Of a DNA stretch of 64,000 nt, positions 10,741 through 24,073 are shown in pieces (position 1 is the first letter of the stretch; every line of letters begins with the position of its first letter). The stretch spans positions 57,216,891-57,280,890 of the forward strand of contig CM064872.1 of NCBI GenBank assembly GCA_032719365.1, written 5' to 3'. Both the position numbers and the translations under genes were made by a program. The stretch is from Prinsepia uniflora (lineage: Eukaryota > Streptophyta > Magnoliopsida > Rosales > Rosaceae). A model generated the notes under the pieces. That model saw only the letters and a program-made list of their open reading frames with translations. It was not told where the DNA came from and ran no database searches.

Positions 10741-12060
10741 TAACGGGATATCAAAAGGGAAAGGAAACAGGATGAGCACAAGAATGCGGGCGCCTGTAAT
10801 GTGGTGTGTTCATGGTTTTAGGGATTGCATGGAGAGGGACAAAAATGAGAGGTTGGATGGAAAACTATCGATTATGCTGTTTGGGTTCACTCAATGCTGA
10901 AAAAAAATGCTGAATTTTTTTTTTTTTACGAAAATATCGATAGTCTAATTTATAGAGATATCAACGGATATTTTGATATTGATATTAATACCGTTCACAC
11001 CTAACTAAAAAAATGTTTGAATTTTAGTTATAAACTTGAAATTTTTGAATGAAGTTTTAGGAAAAACTTACCTGTTTGGTATCCTTTTATAAAACAATTT
11101 TTATAATATTGTTTTGTAAAATGGAAAACCAAAAATAAGATTTTGTGTATTTAATATTAACTTATTACTCCAAAAGTTCCCTGAATCGGACACTAAATCT
11201 CAATTTGTTTTCCAAATGCCAAATCGTAACAATGTATTTCTCGACCCCTCAGTCTATTAAGTTTGTTGCACTAAAAGTTACATTTTGTTAGTAACGCCAT
11301 TTAAGGAGGCTTACGTGGCAGCAAGAGATTGAATGTTTAATTATTGTGTAGAAACATATTTAAAAAATGAAAAAGAAGTTGATGAATAATGAGTCTAGGT
11401 TTCTCAACTCATTTCCAAACCTCAGAATCCAATATGGGTATCTCTTCACCATCATGATCATCAGTAAATCATTGTTACACTCTTAACAATTTTTAATTTT
11501 ATTTGAAACTTTTAATACTTGTATATTAAACAAAATAAGATCTTATCTCAAACTTTTTTTATTCAAAAATCCCTATACAAAATTTGTAAGCAATAAATTC
11601 CACATCTACTCTTTTATATCTCAATAAAGAGGATGAATGAGTTATTGAGAATTCTTTTAAACAATTAAAAATAATATTATCTTTTTTTTGTCATCTTTGC
11701 CCCATGTATCTCTTAGTGTTTGATTTTTTTTGTCTTCTTGGGCCCTTTATTATATTATGCATATAATAATAATTATATATGTATACTATATATATATATA
11801 TATTGTATATAGTTATAATTGAATTTTTTTTTTATAAATTAAAAAATAAAGTCTGTATTATTTGGGGGTTCAATGGTAGGGTATACTTTGTTTTTTTTGG
11901 GTGGGGGGTGGGAAGTGAGATGGTGGTGGAAAATCATAGGACATAGAATTCTTGAATTTTGGCACAAAATTCACGAATTAAACTCTAAACTATACGAAAT
12001 TAACCAAATTATTTAATATCGGAAGATAAAGAATTTCTAAATTTAAAATTTGAAAGTATT
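10741..12060. other. AT-rich intergenic DNA
   Basis: No coding ORF or recognised element was found. Homopolymer T runs and a (TA)n microsatellite near 11780-11810 are visible. This may be the original flank of the MULE target or decayed repeat DNA. Confidence 0.5.
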
Positions 12061-13365
12061 TTTGAAGAGGCTCCCACGTGGTCACATCCACGTCTAAGTC
12101 CCTACGCAAGGAACAAACGTCACCCGATATCAACCACAATCTAATGAACAATGCCTAATATCGGCTCATCTTTAGTGACAGCACCCGACAAATGGGTGAT
12201 CGAGCTGACACTGGAACATAAAACTCAACTCCCGAGCCCTGCTAAAAAAATCGACACTCATCGACTTCACTTGCCACCCACGTAGGTGCAACTCAAAACC
12301 AAGTCTTACATCTCAGCTCCCACTAAGCAGTCACTCAGTCCACTGTCACCAGACAGTTCCAACCGTTGATGATACCCACGACGAATCGTCGTGACTAGCC
12401 GATATCCCATCGGCTCCACGGTCTCTGCCCGAGTCCACTATCGAAAACTCGACTCACACCAGAGTCCTCTTTCGGTACCTCGAGTCGCTTGGAGACCCAA
12501 TATGTGTTCCCGACTCCTCTCGAGTCGCAATCCAACATCCCACTCATCTAGAGTGTATCCTTACCACATCGAATACGTTTTCTAGCCGAGAAAACAACGA
12601 ATCAGTATATCCTGGGTTCCTCTTGCCAAAAAAACGATGGCCTTGAGCCTCCAAGCTCAAATAATAACGGAACTCTCCAAAGTCCCTCCCCTCTAGAGCA
12701 CAGTATTTGATGCCAGGTCCAAGTATCTCAATGAAAAGTTAACCTTGGATCCAATCATATGGCTACCATGCCGACATGACCCAACACTGAATTATATTCG
12801 TCTAATCCCAGATCTGGATAGACCACATACTAAACTCAAATTGCTCTCTGAGTTCTCCCAGTCACTCGATCCACACTTGAGACGTGTCCAACACGTAATC
12901 CCCAAGAACTGTAGAGATAATATGATCTATTCACTAACCAATACAGCTCCCATTTAACCCCAAAGGCTAATCGACCTAATTCTACCAAGACATTCCACCC
13001 TAGAGTGACAAGTCCTGTCGGTCACCTGCTTCGACCTCCATCTTGGTGATGCAAAGAGTCGGATCCTGAAGCTGTGATGCAATCACCATGTCAAGCAATA
13101 TGGGTCTCACGCAGAACTGGAAAATAAAGCTCCAAAGTCATCTACCCCCAGCACAATCCCCTCCTTCCGGAGTTCCAACATCAAAGGTAGATGAACTATA
13201 TGAATAAGAGAAAACGATCCTGAAAACTTTTTACTCAAGGCCTCGACCACTATATTTGCCTTTTCTGGATGATACTCAAGGTACAGCCGTAGTTTTTAAT
13301 CGGTTCTAGCCATTTCCTCTGCCTCCAGTTCAACTCCCTTTAAGTACACCAATACATGAGGCTCT
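12060..13365 (-). pseudogene. Ty3/gypsy pol remnant, left part (3' side)
   Basis: The segment around 13240-13360 aligns by eye with the RT/RNase H-integrase linker region of the intact chromovirus at about 33310-33430 (shared blocks such as gatactca, and ttcaattcc against ttcaactcc), same strand and order. The segment 12990-13240 resembles the following linker (about 33060-33310). Further left, 12060-12960 has the same CT-rich texture as gypsy internal regions, but I could not assign domains. Heavily mutated, no ORF of note. It continues after the LTR nest at 21974. Confidence 0.65.
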
Positions 13366-13516
13366 AGTAACAACCCAGATGTTCAACGAGGGTAAAATCA
13401 AAAAATTCAGATGAAATTAACCAATTTGTCCCTAAAGTCAAGATGTTGACATTTTTTTACCAAAGTCAAAATTTTAACTTTTTGACTGGGACCTCGTTTG
13501 GATAATTCAAGAAGAC

Positions 13517-15637
13517 TGATAGAAATTTTACCAAGCACAAAAGATGTACTAGGCAAAACCTCTATGTGTAATAAAATTTGCAGGCACACAAGACGTATAG
13601 GTAGTATAGATGCAAGCAAAGGTCGATTCCACGAAGACTTGCTTAACAATATCCAATTCGTTTTAACTCAATTGACTTAAGTGGAGTAATTAAAATGGAA
13701 TGGGGGGTTTGTTACGTTTTATGAATGAAATAAATTAGCTAATAATAACTAACTAATTCGAGCTAAGGTTTCTATTCACCTTTACCAATTATAGGTCTGT
13801 TAGATTTCCTAGATTAGATTACTATGCATGTATCTGAATTAAGTGCCCGTGTAGGGGTCCGACTAAGGTTCACCCCACATATTATCTTCTCTTAGATTGC
13901 ATGTTTAAGAGTGATGTGCCTGCCCTTAAACAACTATTACCAATGGTGCGTGATAATGCATGAAACAAAAAGAAGATTTAATGACACTACACTGTCCCTA
14001 GAAAAGTAATGTGCAGACCTAGGAAGTCATGAGTTTAGATTACGAATAAGATTCCCCATCTTAAACGTGATGCCATAAATTGTAGGGTGAGCACAAACAT
14101 CGAGGTGATCCGTCAAGCAATTACATCGACAATTATACACAAATAAGGTAGCTAAACTTATAAGCATAAATTGAGTTCATGAAGCGCACTAATCCAACAA
14201 ATCCAGGCATATATAACAATCATAATCAAGAGCCAGAAATCAAACACGAACTAACATGACTAGGGCTTTAAGTACCCTTAGCCCTAATTACACTACTCAA
14301 ACATTATTGAATAAACGAATAACATAATTAAATGCATAAGAAACATAAGACAATAAAAGAATAAATAAACACAAATACTAAAGAATAGCAAGGAGTAGGA
14401 AAAGGGGATCAAAAACTTTTCTTCTCCCAAGCCTAACGCCCTCCTTAGCACAAGCTTGAATCCAAAAAGCATAAAAATAATAAAATACGGCTAGACTATG
14501 TATATAAATTGAGTATGAATTTTGACAGAGTTTTGGGGACCTTCAAGAGGTAAATTCGCCCCACGCCCCAAAAAAAAAACAATGAGAAAATAACTATTTA
14601 TATCCCCTAACATCTGCCCTAGCATCTCCCTAAAAGAAAGGGAAAAACTAAACCCAAACAAGGAAGAAAACCAATTGTAGCCGTCAAACATCCTTTTCCG
14701 CATTCTTGATCCTTCTTCAATAAGGAGTCTTTTTTTTCTTGTTTCCACTTCTTGACTTCATCTTTTGACTAGGAATTCAATTAATTATATTCCAAATCAG
14801 ATCACAAAGCCCTAAAATAAAGGAAAGGGGATATGATTGCGGCTAAGGGTAAATTAACCCTAGCAGTGTTCTTGATAGTTTATTGGCCTCCAAGAAACTT
14901 CCTTTCCCTTGTTTCTTGCAATCTTTAATTTCAGATCTGATTAGGAAATATTTAGGTCTTCTTATCCAAGTCAATCCATGTAATTCCTCATTGAAAAGGG
15001 AAGGCAAATTCGTCCAAAGGACGGCTGCTCCAAATCCCTAAAAAGTAGGAACGTGATAAGGCAAGAAATCCTAGTTTCTTGGATTCCAAAGAACGGATAG
15101 GAACCCTTCTTTTAATGGATCTTTTGGCCAACTTTCCTAGCTGGATTCCAGGGCATAATGTCTGAAATAGCCCACTTAATCTAGGCGTGCAAGGCTGGCA
15201 AGGATGGTCCACAAAGTCACACACACTCCTTGTAGGATTAGGAGTGCCTCTCGGCCAAGAAAGGCAAGAACCCCTTTTCTTGGTCAATCTTGATTGTCTT
15301 GACATGTGCTATCACCTCATTGGAACCCTTGGAGATTATATGAGCTGCTGATCACATCCAATACTTTGAAAGATGCCAATTCAAAGACAAAACCCGAGAG
15401 GCCCTCAACTGGGATTTCAGCTAGGGATCTTAACTTCATTTTAGTGCTATTCCTTCATTTTGGCTCGGATTTCCTCCATTCTTTTTGCATTCTCTTCAGA
15501 ATTGACTTAACTTTCATAATCTACACATGTCTCACAAAATGGATCATTTTCTCCTATTGTTTGTACAATTATAATCAAAAGACAAGTAAAAGGGATAAGA
15601 AATATCATTGAAATCATGCTCAATTCGTGACTTATCA
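13517..15637. mobile_element. Solo LTR of a TGATA...TATCA family (2121 bp)
   Basis: It starts tgatagaaattttacc, ends cgtgacttatca, and has a perfect 5-bp duplication aagac at 13512-13516 and 15638-15642. No second copy of the ends and no PBS or coding region were found inside. It is unlike every other LTR in the window. Its lineage is undetermined. Confidence 0.85.
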
Positions 15638-17315
15638 AAGACCATTATGAAGGTCCAGGCCTCCCGAGTACAATGGTAGATGGCATACCGAAAACAAAGT
15701 TAAGTTGGTTTCGTTCTTAGTCTAAGTTACGTAGGGGCAATATGGTAATTTGGCAAGGAGAGGCATTTTGGTAATTTTATGAGAGATATTTCTTTAAATT
15801 CTTTGAGATAGTGAAAAGTGTCACTTATCTTATTGGGGGTTGTTCACCGACTTTGTATATTGATCAAACACATATTTATGTGTTTTCGTTGAGTTTTGTA
15901 TATGTGTGATTTTGTGTGTGCATGGTGTGTAGCGTGAGGAAGTGATGATGAATGGAAAAATTAGAGAGGAAAGATAGTGAACCAGAGTTAAAATTAAGGG
16001 AAAATGAGCAAAGAAACGAAAGAGATCAGTGAGGAACGAAGAACATACCTGTGAATTTAAGCCCATAAATTTGGTCATGAAGCTTAAAATCGAGTTTTTA
16101 ATTTTATTTAGGGCTTAATTGTTCGAATTGAGGTTATAAACCTCCTTTTGGGATTGCTATAGCAAAATCACTGAAATTTCGAAGGAAAATTGCCCATAAA
16201 TGAGTCTGAAACAGGGCTCGAAGGTGGACCATGAGGTTGAATAGAAATCCAGGATCAAGGTAAGTTGAATCCTCAAATTGAGTTCGAAAACATGTTCCTA
16301 AGTTGATTCCGAGTAGTATAGTTTGAATAATTTCAAAAAATGGACTGGAATTGAAGGTTTTGGAATCTGGTCGAACACGCGGTTCGAATGACCCGTTTTG
16401 CAGATAATTGGGTTTGAAGCCTGAGGAAGGAGATGAACAGTGGACGCGCGTGAGGCCCACACACAACCACTTCTGGTTGTACATGGAGGCATCATCTCAA
16501 AAATTGGTATACATGAAAGTTTTGCCTTTTGATGTTATAAGTCAAATGGTACAATTTTCGAGGCAATCATATATCGTTTTGGAGCAATTTCGACTGTCTG
16601 AATGTTTAGGGATTATGTTAAATTCGTTTAAAAATCCCAAAAAATTATGGGATTAAAATAGAAGATATATGTGATGTTTAATGACCTTTAGATGTGGTTT
16701 ATGATAGGTTTTGAGAATCCCAGAAAATTACGGAAATGCGTGAAAAATGGGATTCAACGTTACGGAGGTGTGTGAGTGGACTTTCTTTTCCCTAAACTAT
16801 TATGCATGCTTACTTACATGATTTAAATGTGTTTCTAAGATATTTTTATGATATCGGAGTTATTGAATTTTATATGAATTTCGGTGATTTTAGGAATATT
16901 TTATTACATATTTTTTGAGGTTTCTGTAAACTATGTTTTGAACACCGTTTCAAATGTGGTTTTCGATTGAATGTGAATTATGACATGAAATAATGTGATT
17001 GGAATATTTATAATTTTCATATGATTTTTGAACAGTTTTTACAGAAGGAACATTAATGGCATGTTTCACGAGAAAGATGTTGATTATGGTTTTGGGTTTA
17101 GGCCTGGGTTTTAAGTGATGAAATTGATTTGTGAACTTGATTTTTGATACGAGTATGTGATTCCTCGGTATTCGGTTTAAAGTGTTATATGTGGGTTGTA
17201 AGACCCGTTTCCTAGAGGGAACGGTGAATAATCCCACATTCCTGCGAAGGGGAATGGTCTGGGAGAGGATGGTGGTGTGCCTTAAAGGTGTAGGCACACA
17301 CCTATCTAGCATGAG

Positions 17316-17425
17316 GCCTTTTGGGAGCTCAGTGGCTTTGGGGGGGATTGGAACCCCAAAGTTAAGCGAGTTGAGGCTGGTGCAATTCCAGATGGGTGAC
17401 CCCCTGGGAAGTTGCACCGTGAGCT
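17316..17425 (+). ncRNA. 5S rRNA-derived domain in Cassandra 5' LTR
   Basis: The blocks aagttaagcg (17359-17368) and gatgggtgaccccctggga (17391-17409) correspond to box A and box C of the plant 5S rRNA internal promoter. The middle is diverged, so this is not a cellular 5S gene. In Cassandra such domains are known to recruit RNA polymerase III. Confidence 0.85.
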
Positions 17426-17730
17426 CCCGAAAACAAAACCTTGAGGGCGCAGGGTTGCCGTTGTGTATTGCTGTAGCCCAAAGAGGACAATATCGTGCTA
17501 GATGAGTCGAGACCTAACAGAGGAGGGTCGGGTCCTGACAATTTGGTATTAGAGCCAGACCCCGACCAGGAAGTGTGCCAGCGAGGACGCTGGGCCCTAA
17601 GGGGGGTGGATTGTAAGACCCGTGTCCTAGAGGGAACGGTGAACAATCCCACATTCCTGCGAGGGGGAATGGTCTGGAAGAGGATGGTGGTGTGCCTTAA
17701 AGGTGTAGGCACACACCTATCTAGCATGAG

Positions 17731-17840
17731 GCCTTTTGGGAGCTCAGTGGCTTTGGGGGGATTGGAACCCCAAAGTTAAGCGAGTTGAGGCTGGTGCAAT
17801 TCCAGATGGGTGACCCCCTGGGAAGTTGCACCGTGAGCTC
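17731..17840 (+). ncRNA. 5S rRNA-derived domain in Cassandra 3' LTR
   Basis: Same box A and box C blocks as in the 5' LTR, at 17773-17782 and 17805-17828, with very few differences. Confidence 0.85.
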
Positions 17841-18059
17841 CCAAAAACAAAACCTTGAGGGCGCAGGCTTGCCGTTGTGTATTGTTGTAGCCCAAAGAGG
17901 ACAATATCGTGCTAGATGAGTCGAGACCTAACCGAGGAGGGTCGGGTCCTGACATGGGTCATGAAAGTATGTTTCATGATATTCGTGAGTTGTGACATGT
18001 TGTGTTGTGTGAAATGTTCTGATGATTGTGATGATTGTGGATAACCCTCCTTGAGATGT

Positions 18060-18560
18060 GTGTTGATTGATTAGTTGTCTCAGACATCGATTCAGGGGAT
18101 CGGGTTCTTGAGACTGTATTGTGATGACTTGGATGTCGAGCTTGGGGCTCCAGTTCCCGAGTGAGTTTGTGATATGCCTACCGATAGTGCAGTTGATGTG
18201 ATAATTGTGGTTGTGTATCTAGGATAGGTTGATATGACTTTATTGCGTGATAAGTTATTGATAAGTTGGTTTATGGATACAATGTGTGTTGTGAAAACCC
18301 TCTATTGGTTTAGTTAGTCTCGGACGTCGAGTCAGGGGCTCTAGATCCTGAGACTGGTATTGTGGTTGATTGTAATTATGACTTATGATGTGGTTTCATG
18401 TGGATATGTTCCTGGTATTGTGATAGGTAGTCTCAAACTTTGAGCAGGGCTCTGTATCTTGAGACGAGTGTGTGATGGGTAGTCTCAGACGTAGAGCTAG
18501 GTTCTGTATCCTGAGTTGGTTTCCACTTAGACGTCGAGCTGGGCTCTGTGTCCCGAGTGA
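18060..18560 (+). repeat. Degenerate dyad-rich array in LTR
   Basis: Several copies of a unit of the form gtctcagacgtcgag...ctgtatcctgagac occur, each beginning gtctca and ending tgagac. It lies in the plus-strand solo LTR, in the place where other LTRs carry tandem arrays. Confidence 0.65.
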
Positions 18561-19068
18561 GTGATGTGTTTACCAGCAGTGATTATGATGATTGATGTTG
18601 TGCATCAGTGATGAGTTGACTATATGTGTTCGTTGTGGTGATACAAGATATGGATTTGGTTATATGTGATTGCTATGATGGCTATGTGATGTGAACTTGT
18701 ATATGGATGATTGCATTGATTTATTAATGGTTTTGATGATTTCATGTGGCTTTTTACTTGAAGATACTTTTCACGTATTTCGAGAACGATAAATTGTGTT
18801 TTATTTTAATCGAAATGCAATGGTTTTTGTATGCATGCACGATTTTTGGAAAACAGAGGGTAAATGCCGGTTGTTTTCCAAGTATGTTTTTAAAACTATT
18901 TTTTTTGTTTACTCACATGTTTTTTTTAGTTTTGTGACCTTCCAAGAATGTTGCACGGGAATCAAGGCTTGAGAGGTGGAGGCATGAACTAGCAAGACTT
19001 TGGTGAATCCCTTGTTTGAGAGGTTCAAATGCATGTTGGCATTTTTGGTCACTTGACACGGTGATTTC

Positions 19069-21951
19069 TGACAGGACCTACCCCCAATTCCCCAGGATTA
19101 AGGGTTAAGTCCTGCTCCCGTCTAACTTACGCATGACACGAAGGCCAAACCGACGTCCAACCTCCATGTGACACGTAAGTCGGACAAGGAATTCTCGATC
19201 CTACCGTCCAAAACTTCAGGACTTCCCAGAGTGCGCAGAATCTACTGTGGATCGCGTGTGTGATGTCTCCGTCTCTCTCAACCAACAGCCCGCACCGCGA
19301 CAACTTGGAGGGTATCAAAAACATGAAAAGACTGTGAGTGGACAAAAACAAATTATAGTTCAAAAACGGTTATCAGAAAACACAATTACATTTATACCCT
19401 CCATAAAAAAAACAATGCATGCATATCAACATCCATGGTAGAAAACCATTATATTCAAACCATTTAAGAAAAACCAAACTCATTTTCCTTTTCTCAAATC
19501 CCGGGCCTTTTCCCAAAACCATCAAAATCCATATCATCAGGGCATAGCCCAAAACATCGGAAAACTAGTATTGAAAACCATCATCATCAAATCTCAGTGA
19601 AATCCAAAATACATTTGAAACCACATTTCCATCCATCGAACCTGCTGGATATATTCGAGTCTTTAAACTCAATCCAGGCCTCAATATAATCCGAGTCTTT
19701 AAACTCCCGAGTCTTTAAACTCAATCCGGGTCTTTAAACCCAATCCAGGCTCGCCCCCGTCATAATCATATCCGGGTCTTTAAACCCAATAACCAGATCC
19801 AGTAAATCCAATCCAAAACCATTATCCATTTCCGAATCCAAATCCGCAATCTCAGCAGAATTCTAAATCCAAACCTAGAGCTCATATCCATAACTGTTTC
19901 CAAATCCGAGTCCGAAACCATCATTCTGTAAGTCAGCATCCAGAATAACCATTCCGAACCCAAATCCAGAAAATCCACTTTCAAGTTCTCAAACCGAGTC
20001 CAGAATCGTCATTCCGAAATCCAATTCAAAAACCCGAAATCACATTCTTTAAAACTACTTTTCTGAACTGGGCTTCAAGCCCGAAATCACTTTTCCAAAA
20101 TCCATTTGAAATCATTGAAATCAAATCGTGTTTCAAATCCCAAAATCCAATCATTGAAACCTTGGTCAAATCACAGTTTAAACCGTAAGCTCGTAAAACG
20201 TACAAGTACGTACTTATCTCGAAATTCGTGCAAAATTGTAAATCACCAATTCCATAATCATACGTTCGAATGCAAAGTCCACTCACAGACCATTACGCTG
20301 CTGCCTAGATATGCGTGCACTTACGCCGTTTCCTGCCAATCCACTATCACCATTTTTCTCAAACATGTCCAAATCCCATAATAAGGTCACTAACGACTTC
20401 ATACAGCTTGTACTAAAGCCCCGTAATTTTCCCGATTTTTAAACTATTTTTAACCGAGTCCTAAAACCTTCGGACATTCCGAAACATATTGAGACGATGT
20501 CTGATTGACTCAAAACTAGTGCCAAAATGTTCGTTACATCGAATACTTTAAAAGTCATGTTGGAACCTTCCTCAAAATTTGTGTCACGCGCCCACACGCG
20601 CCGCCCAAAGGGGCTGCGCGTGGGCCTCACGCGCCTGCACTGTTCATCCCTGTCCTTAGGTGAACCGGGTTTGGTTCGGTCTACTGTTTAGCTGGTTCAA
20701 TTGAACCGGCGTCCACGGTTTCCTCCATCTTCAACGCGTTTTCAAATTCTTTTTAGCCCAATAGCTTCGTCCCCCTCTACATAATCGATCTAAATACTAA
20801 AATCAAGGACTTAAGACGTATTTCTTACCTTCCAAAATCGAGATGAACTTCGAATGTCCTCTTCCCTGTGTTTCGAGCCTCAGGCCTTCTCCAGCCCTGT
20901 CTTTGATCCCAAACTGCTTCTGAAACCTTGAGAAACAGTTTCCACATGTTAAAAGTACTCAACCGTCCCTAAATCATGATTTACCATTTTCACATCAAAA
21001 CTTACCTTCCATCGTTCTCACGGCTACCCATAATGACAACCCTCCAACCTCTGCTCTTCGAGCTTGTCTCACCATCAGAATCAACACCCAAGTGCATAGA
21101 ACAGGTTAATGCGTGCTTAATTGAAAACCTCTCTGTCGAATTTCAAAACAGAGCTTAGCCGTCTTCCACCGTGCACGACGGTGCACTCCACCAATCTCAC
21201 AACTCGTCTCAATCTCCCTTCCTTCTTACCTATTCATCACAGAAAAGGGTGAGAGTCCAACAAATGGAAAGGTTGGGTTCATGATCACTCGTTTTCTCCG
21301 TTTTCAGTCGTGTAAGGCCACTTCCACGATTAACAAATTTCAACTTTGGTAAGGCAGTGAACCAAGTTCTACAGCCATCTTGAAAGGGACATGTGTCCAA
21401 ATTCTGATGGTCACTCCACCCAAAAACAACCAAGTGTCCTGATCTCACTGGGCACACATTCCAAGACAGCCAAATGACCATTTTACCCCTGCCTTGCAAA
21501 ATTACCATTTTGCCCTTCGTATTCCTAGACCCATAACTTCGTCATCAGAATTCCAATTGTCTCATGCCGCCTGTCGTTGTAATCAGGGGATCGAGACCTA
21601 CCTAACGGTCTTTAAATTACGTGGAAAGTCCATGTCGTTTGAAAAGTCAACAGATTGCCCCTATTCATCACAATTACCAAAGTACTCTCGAACTTCCGAA
21701 CGTCATAAATTTTTCCTAGAATAATCAGACGTGCCACCTGTCTATGAACTTGTAACATCCTGAACTACGTCACGGTCAGCGGCCCAAGTCCATTTTACCT
21801 CCCGAACAAAAGTTAACATTTTTGCCCATTCCAATGGCAAAATCGTCATTCTGCACCGTCCGTCCGAATTCGTCCAATTAATTACTGATTAACCTTACTA
21901 ATCCGTCATTAATCACTGTCCTAATCCCGATTTCCAAGACGGGCTGTTACA
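19069..21951 (-). mobile_element. Minus-strand solo LTR (2883 bp)
   Basis: On the plus strand it starts tgacaggacct and ends gggctgttaca. The flanks atttc (19064-19068) and gtttc (21952-21956) are a target duplication with one change. It contains the LTR landmarks of the main family in reverse: tttaaactc arrays (19640-19790), gagtggac-type sequence, the GC-rich block (20580-20640), and the twin gtgccrcctgtct modules (21565, 21730). Confidence 0.85.
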
Positions 21952-21973
21952 GTTTCAGGGTTGGGTCCTATCA

Positions 21974-23412
21974 AATCTGGTGATCTACAATGAACATCCA
22001 CATCTCCCAAAGAGATAGTGTCTCTAACTCTTCAATGCATGCACCCCCATGACAAGCTCCTAGTCATAGGTAGGGTAGTTCATCTCATGAGGTTTAACTA
22101 CCTAGGTGCATAAGAAATAGCCTTCTCGTGCAACATAAGTACACATCTCAAACCTTTGCAGAGATGTATCACTGTAGATCTCAAAATCCCCACTACCATC
22201 CAGGAGGGTCAAACCCAGAATAGTAGTAAACTTTCCTTTCAATTCCTAGAAGCTCTACTCATATAAATAATCCCGAACCAATTTGACTCCCTTCAGAGTC
22301 AATCGCATCAATCAGCTTCAATCTTGGAGAATCCCTCCACCAAAAGCCTATAATACTCATCTCGTCTGAGAAAAGTCCTAATCTTGATTACTGTGGTTGG
22401 TTGACGCCAATCTAAAACTGACTCAGTCTTTCAAGGGTCCACGCTAGTCCTCTCAACAAAAATAAAATGACCCGGAAACCAACACTAGTCCATCAAACTA
22501 TTACTCACTCGACTGGGCATATTGCTGCTTCCTCTGAGGGTATTCAAGACTAGACTTAGGTGTTCCCCATGAGCCCTCAAACTCCTCAAGCACATCAAGA
22601 CATTATCAATAACACATTCCTTAAATGATCTAGACACTTCCGATAAACTCGGTGCATCAAATCCATAAATGTGGTTGGGGCGTTAGTCAACCCAAGAGGC
22701 ACGACCCTAAACTCATAATGCTCATACCGAGTCCGAAAAGTGGTTTTAGGAATATCCGATTCCTTGATCCTCATCTGATGACATGCAAGTTCATCCGACA
22801 CAAATATGAATAAAAATCCATGCTGCACATATCAACATCATGCAACACCAAGCACCCTCTGCGCTTCAATTCATTCAAATTTGCCCCACAGCTTGGGTAT
22901 TTGGCCCTAAATGACCTTCGAAATCGAGAGAAGTTGTAACCATGTCGAAAGCATACTCAAACGTTCTTGTCACAGAAGCAGAACATGAGAAGTCTCTTTC
23001 ACCAACTAATAATGTTCGTTGGTGGCTATTATAGTGATCCATTCTATTTCCCACGATCAGAGTTCTCCTCCAACAAGCTCAATTTTTACAAGCTTATACA
23101 TCTATGAAACCAAGAAGTGACGAGAAAATGAAGAAATTTCAGTAATCAATCCCTGGTAAGGAATATTTGTTCCGCACTATCACCTTGTCTAGCTACCAAT
23201 AGTCAATTCTAAGTCTTAGACTACCATCCACCTTTCGTACAAATAACACTAGGGCTCCCCAAGGTGGCATACTTGGTCGAATGAACCACGAATCCACTAA
23301 ATCCTGCAGCTGAACCCTCAATCCTACCGGTGCCATCTAATGTGATGGTTACAAAATAGGCTGAGTACCCGAAAGAAGTTCAATCGTAACTCAACTTCCC
23401 TATGAGGTGACA
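21974..23412 (-). pseudogene. Ty3/gypsy RT/RNase H remnant, right part (5' side)
   Basis: It continues the remnant at 12060-13365. The RNase H start region at about 22070-22230 matches 33530-33690 of the intact element. An RT ORF at 22595-22828 reads KTTFRTRYEHYEFRVVPLGL then TNAPTTFMDLMHRVY, the conserved B/C region of gypsy RT. The segment 23140-23400 matches the RT N-terminal region near 34300-34560. About 280 bp at 22850-23130 has no counterpart in the intact element and may be another small insertion. Many stops; no LTR, gag or protease is attached, and the 5' part is lost at the LTR junction at 23413. Confidence 0.85.
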
Positions 23413-24073
23413 TGACATGACCCTTCCCGATACAACTGGACAATCCTGAGTGATTCTGCTCTCGTTTGACAGTTACTACTCAAAACACAAAAAATAGCAT
23501 TGAAAGAGTTTATAAAAACCATAAAAACAGTAAATTTCTAGACTAAGGATACACAAAAATTCATATCCTGCCATATACAGAGCATAAGTTCATAGTACAA
23601 AAAAAATATACAGAACCTTTACCCTAGGTACACCAAAATACATCTATGGCTCCACTCATATATGGTCCCCGTCGTCGTGCCACCACCTGGAAGGCAAGTG
23701 AAAACCAAAAAATTGTGAGTGGACCAAAATAACCTTTAGAAAACACGTTTTAGAAAACATACATTTATACCCTCCGCTTTTGGAAAGCTATGCATGCATA
23801 TAACACATTAAAAACTCAGTGAAAATATATCATAGTTTAGCGTCTTGACAAACATGAAAATATATATATATAACACATTTAACAGGAGCCAATCACATCA
23901 ATAGTCAATTACATTGGTAGTACATCTCAACATCACATACCTGGTCCATATTCCACAACACTGCAGACATCACTCATAATCTATCAACATAATGCACAAC
24001 ATCAATCATCATCATAAACACTGCACTACCGGTAGGCACATCACTCACTCGGAATACAGAGCCCAGCTCGACA
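23413..24073 (-). mobile_element. Truncated minus-strand LTR fragment
   Basis: It begins tgacatgaccc and continues with sequence matching the 53904-60833 solo LTR, including gagtgga...cattttataccct-like and tatgcatgcat blocks. It is cut off at 24074 by the next LTR. The remainder of this LTR is not found on the far side of the nest. Confidence 0.7.

Larger units (their letters stand above)
17197..17954 (+). mobile_element. Cassandra TRIM retrotransposon, complete
   Basis: It is 758 bp with perfect 5-bp duplications tgggt (17192-17196 and 17955-17959). LTRs lie at 17197-17540 (344 bp) and 17612-17954 (343 bp), both starting tgtaagacccgt and ending gggtcctgaca. The 71-bp internal region starts with a primer-binding site tggtattagagcc (initiator-Met tRNA type, one mismatch) and ends with a purine tract aaggggggtgga. 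There is no coding capacity. A 5S rRNA-like domain inside the LTRs is the defining feature of Cassandra elements. Confidence 0.94.
13366..21973 (+). mobile_element. Plus-strand solo LTR with three nested insertions
   Basis: The left end (agtaacaaccc, a decayed tgtaacaaccc) and right end (gggtcctatca) flank LTR-like sequence. Removing the three insertions inside it (13517-15637, 17197-17954, 19069-21951, with one copy of each duplication) leaves about 2.83 kb, the size of other LTRs in this family. The flanking 5-mers gctct and aatct match only 3 of 5, consistent with an old event. The gypsy pol remnant lies on both sides, which supports the reconstruction. Confidence 0.7.

Noticed and set aside
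17316..17425. Genuine cellular 5S rRNA gene
   Set aside because: Only the A and C box regions match well, the centre is diverged, and each copy lies in a Cassandra LTR with PBS and target duplications.
16950..17779. ORFs of 94-155 aa overlapping the Cassandra element on both strands
   Set aside because: Cassandra has no coding capacity and the frames just follow the repeated LTR sequence.
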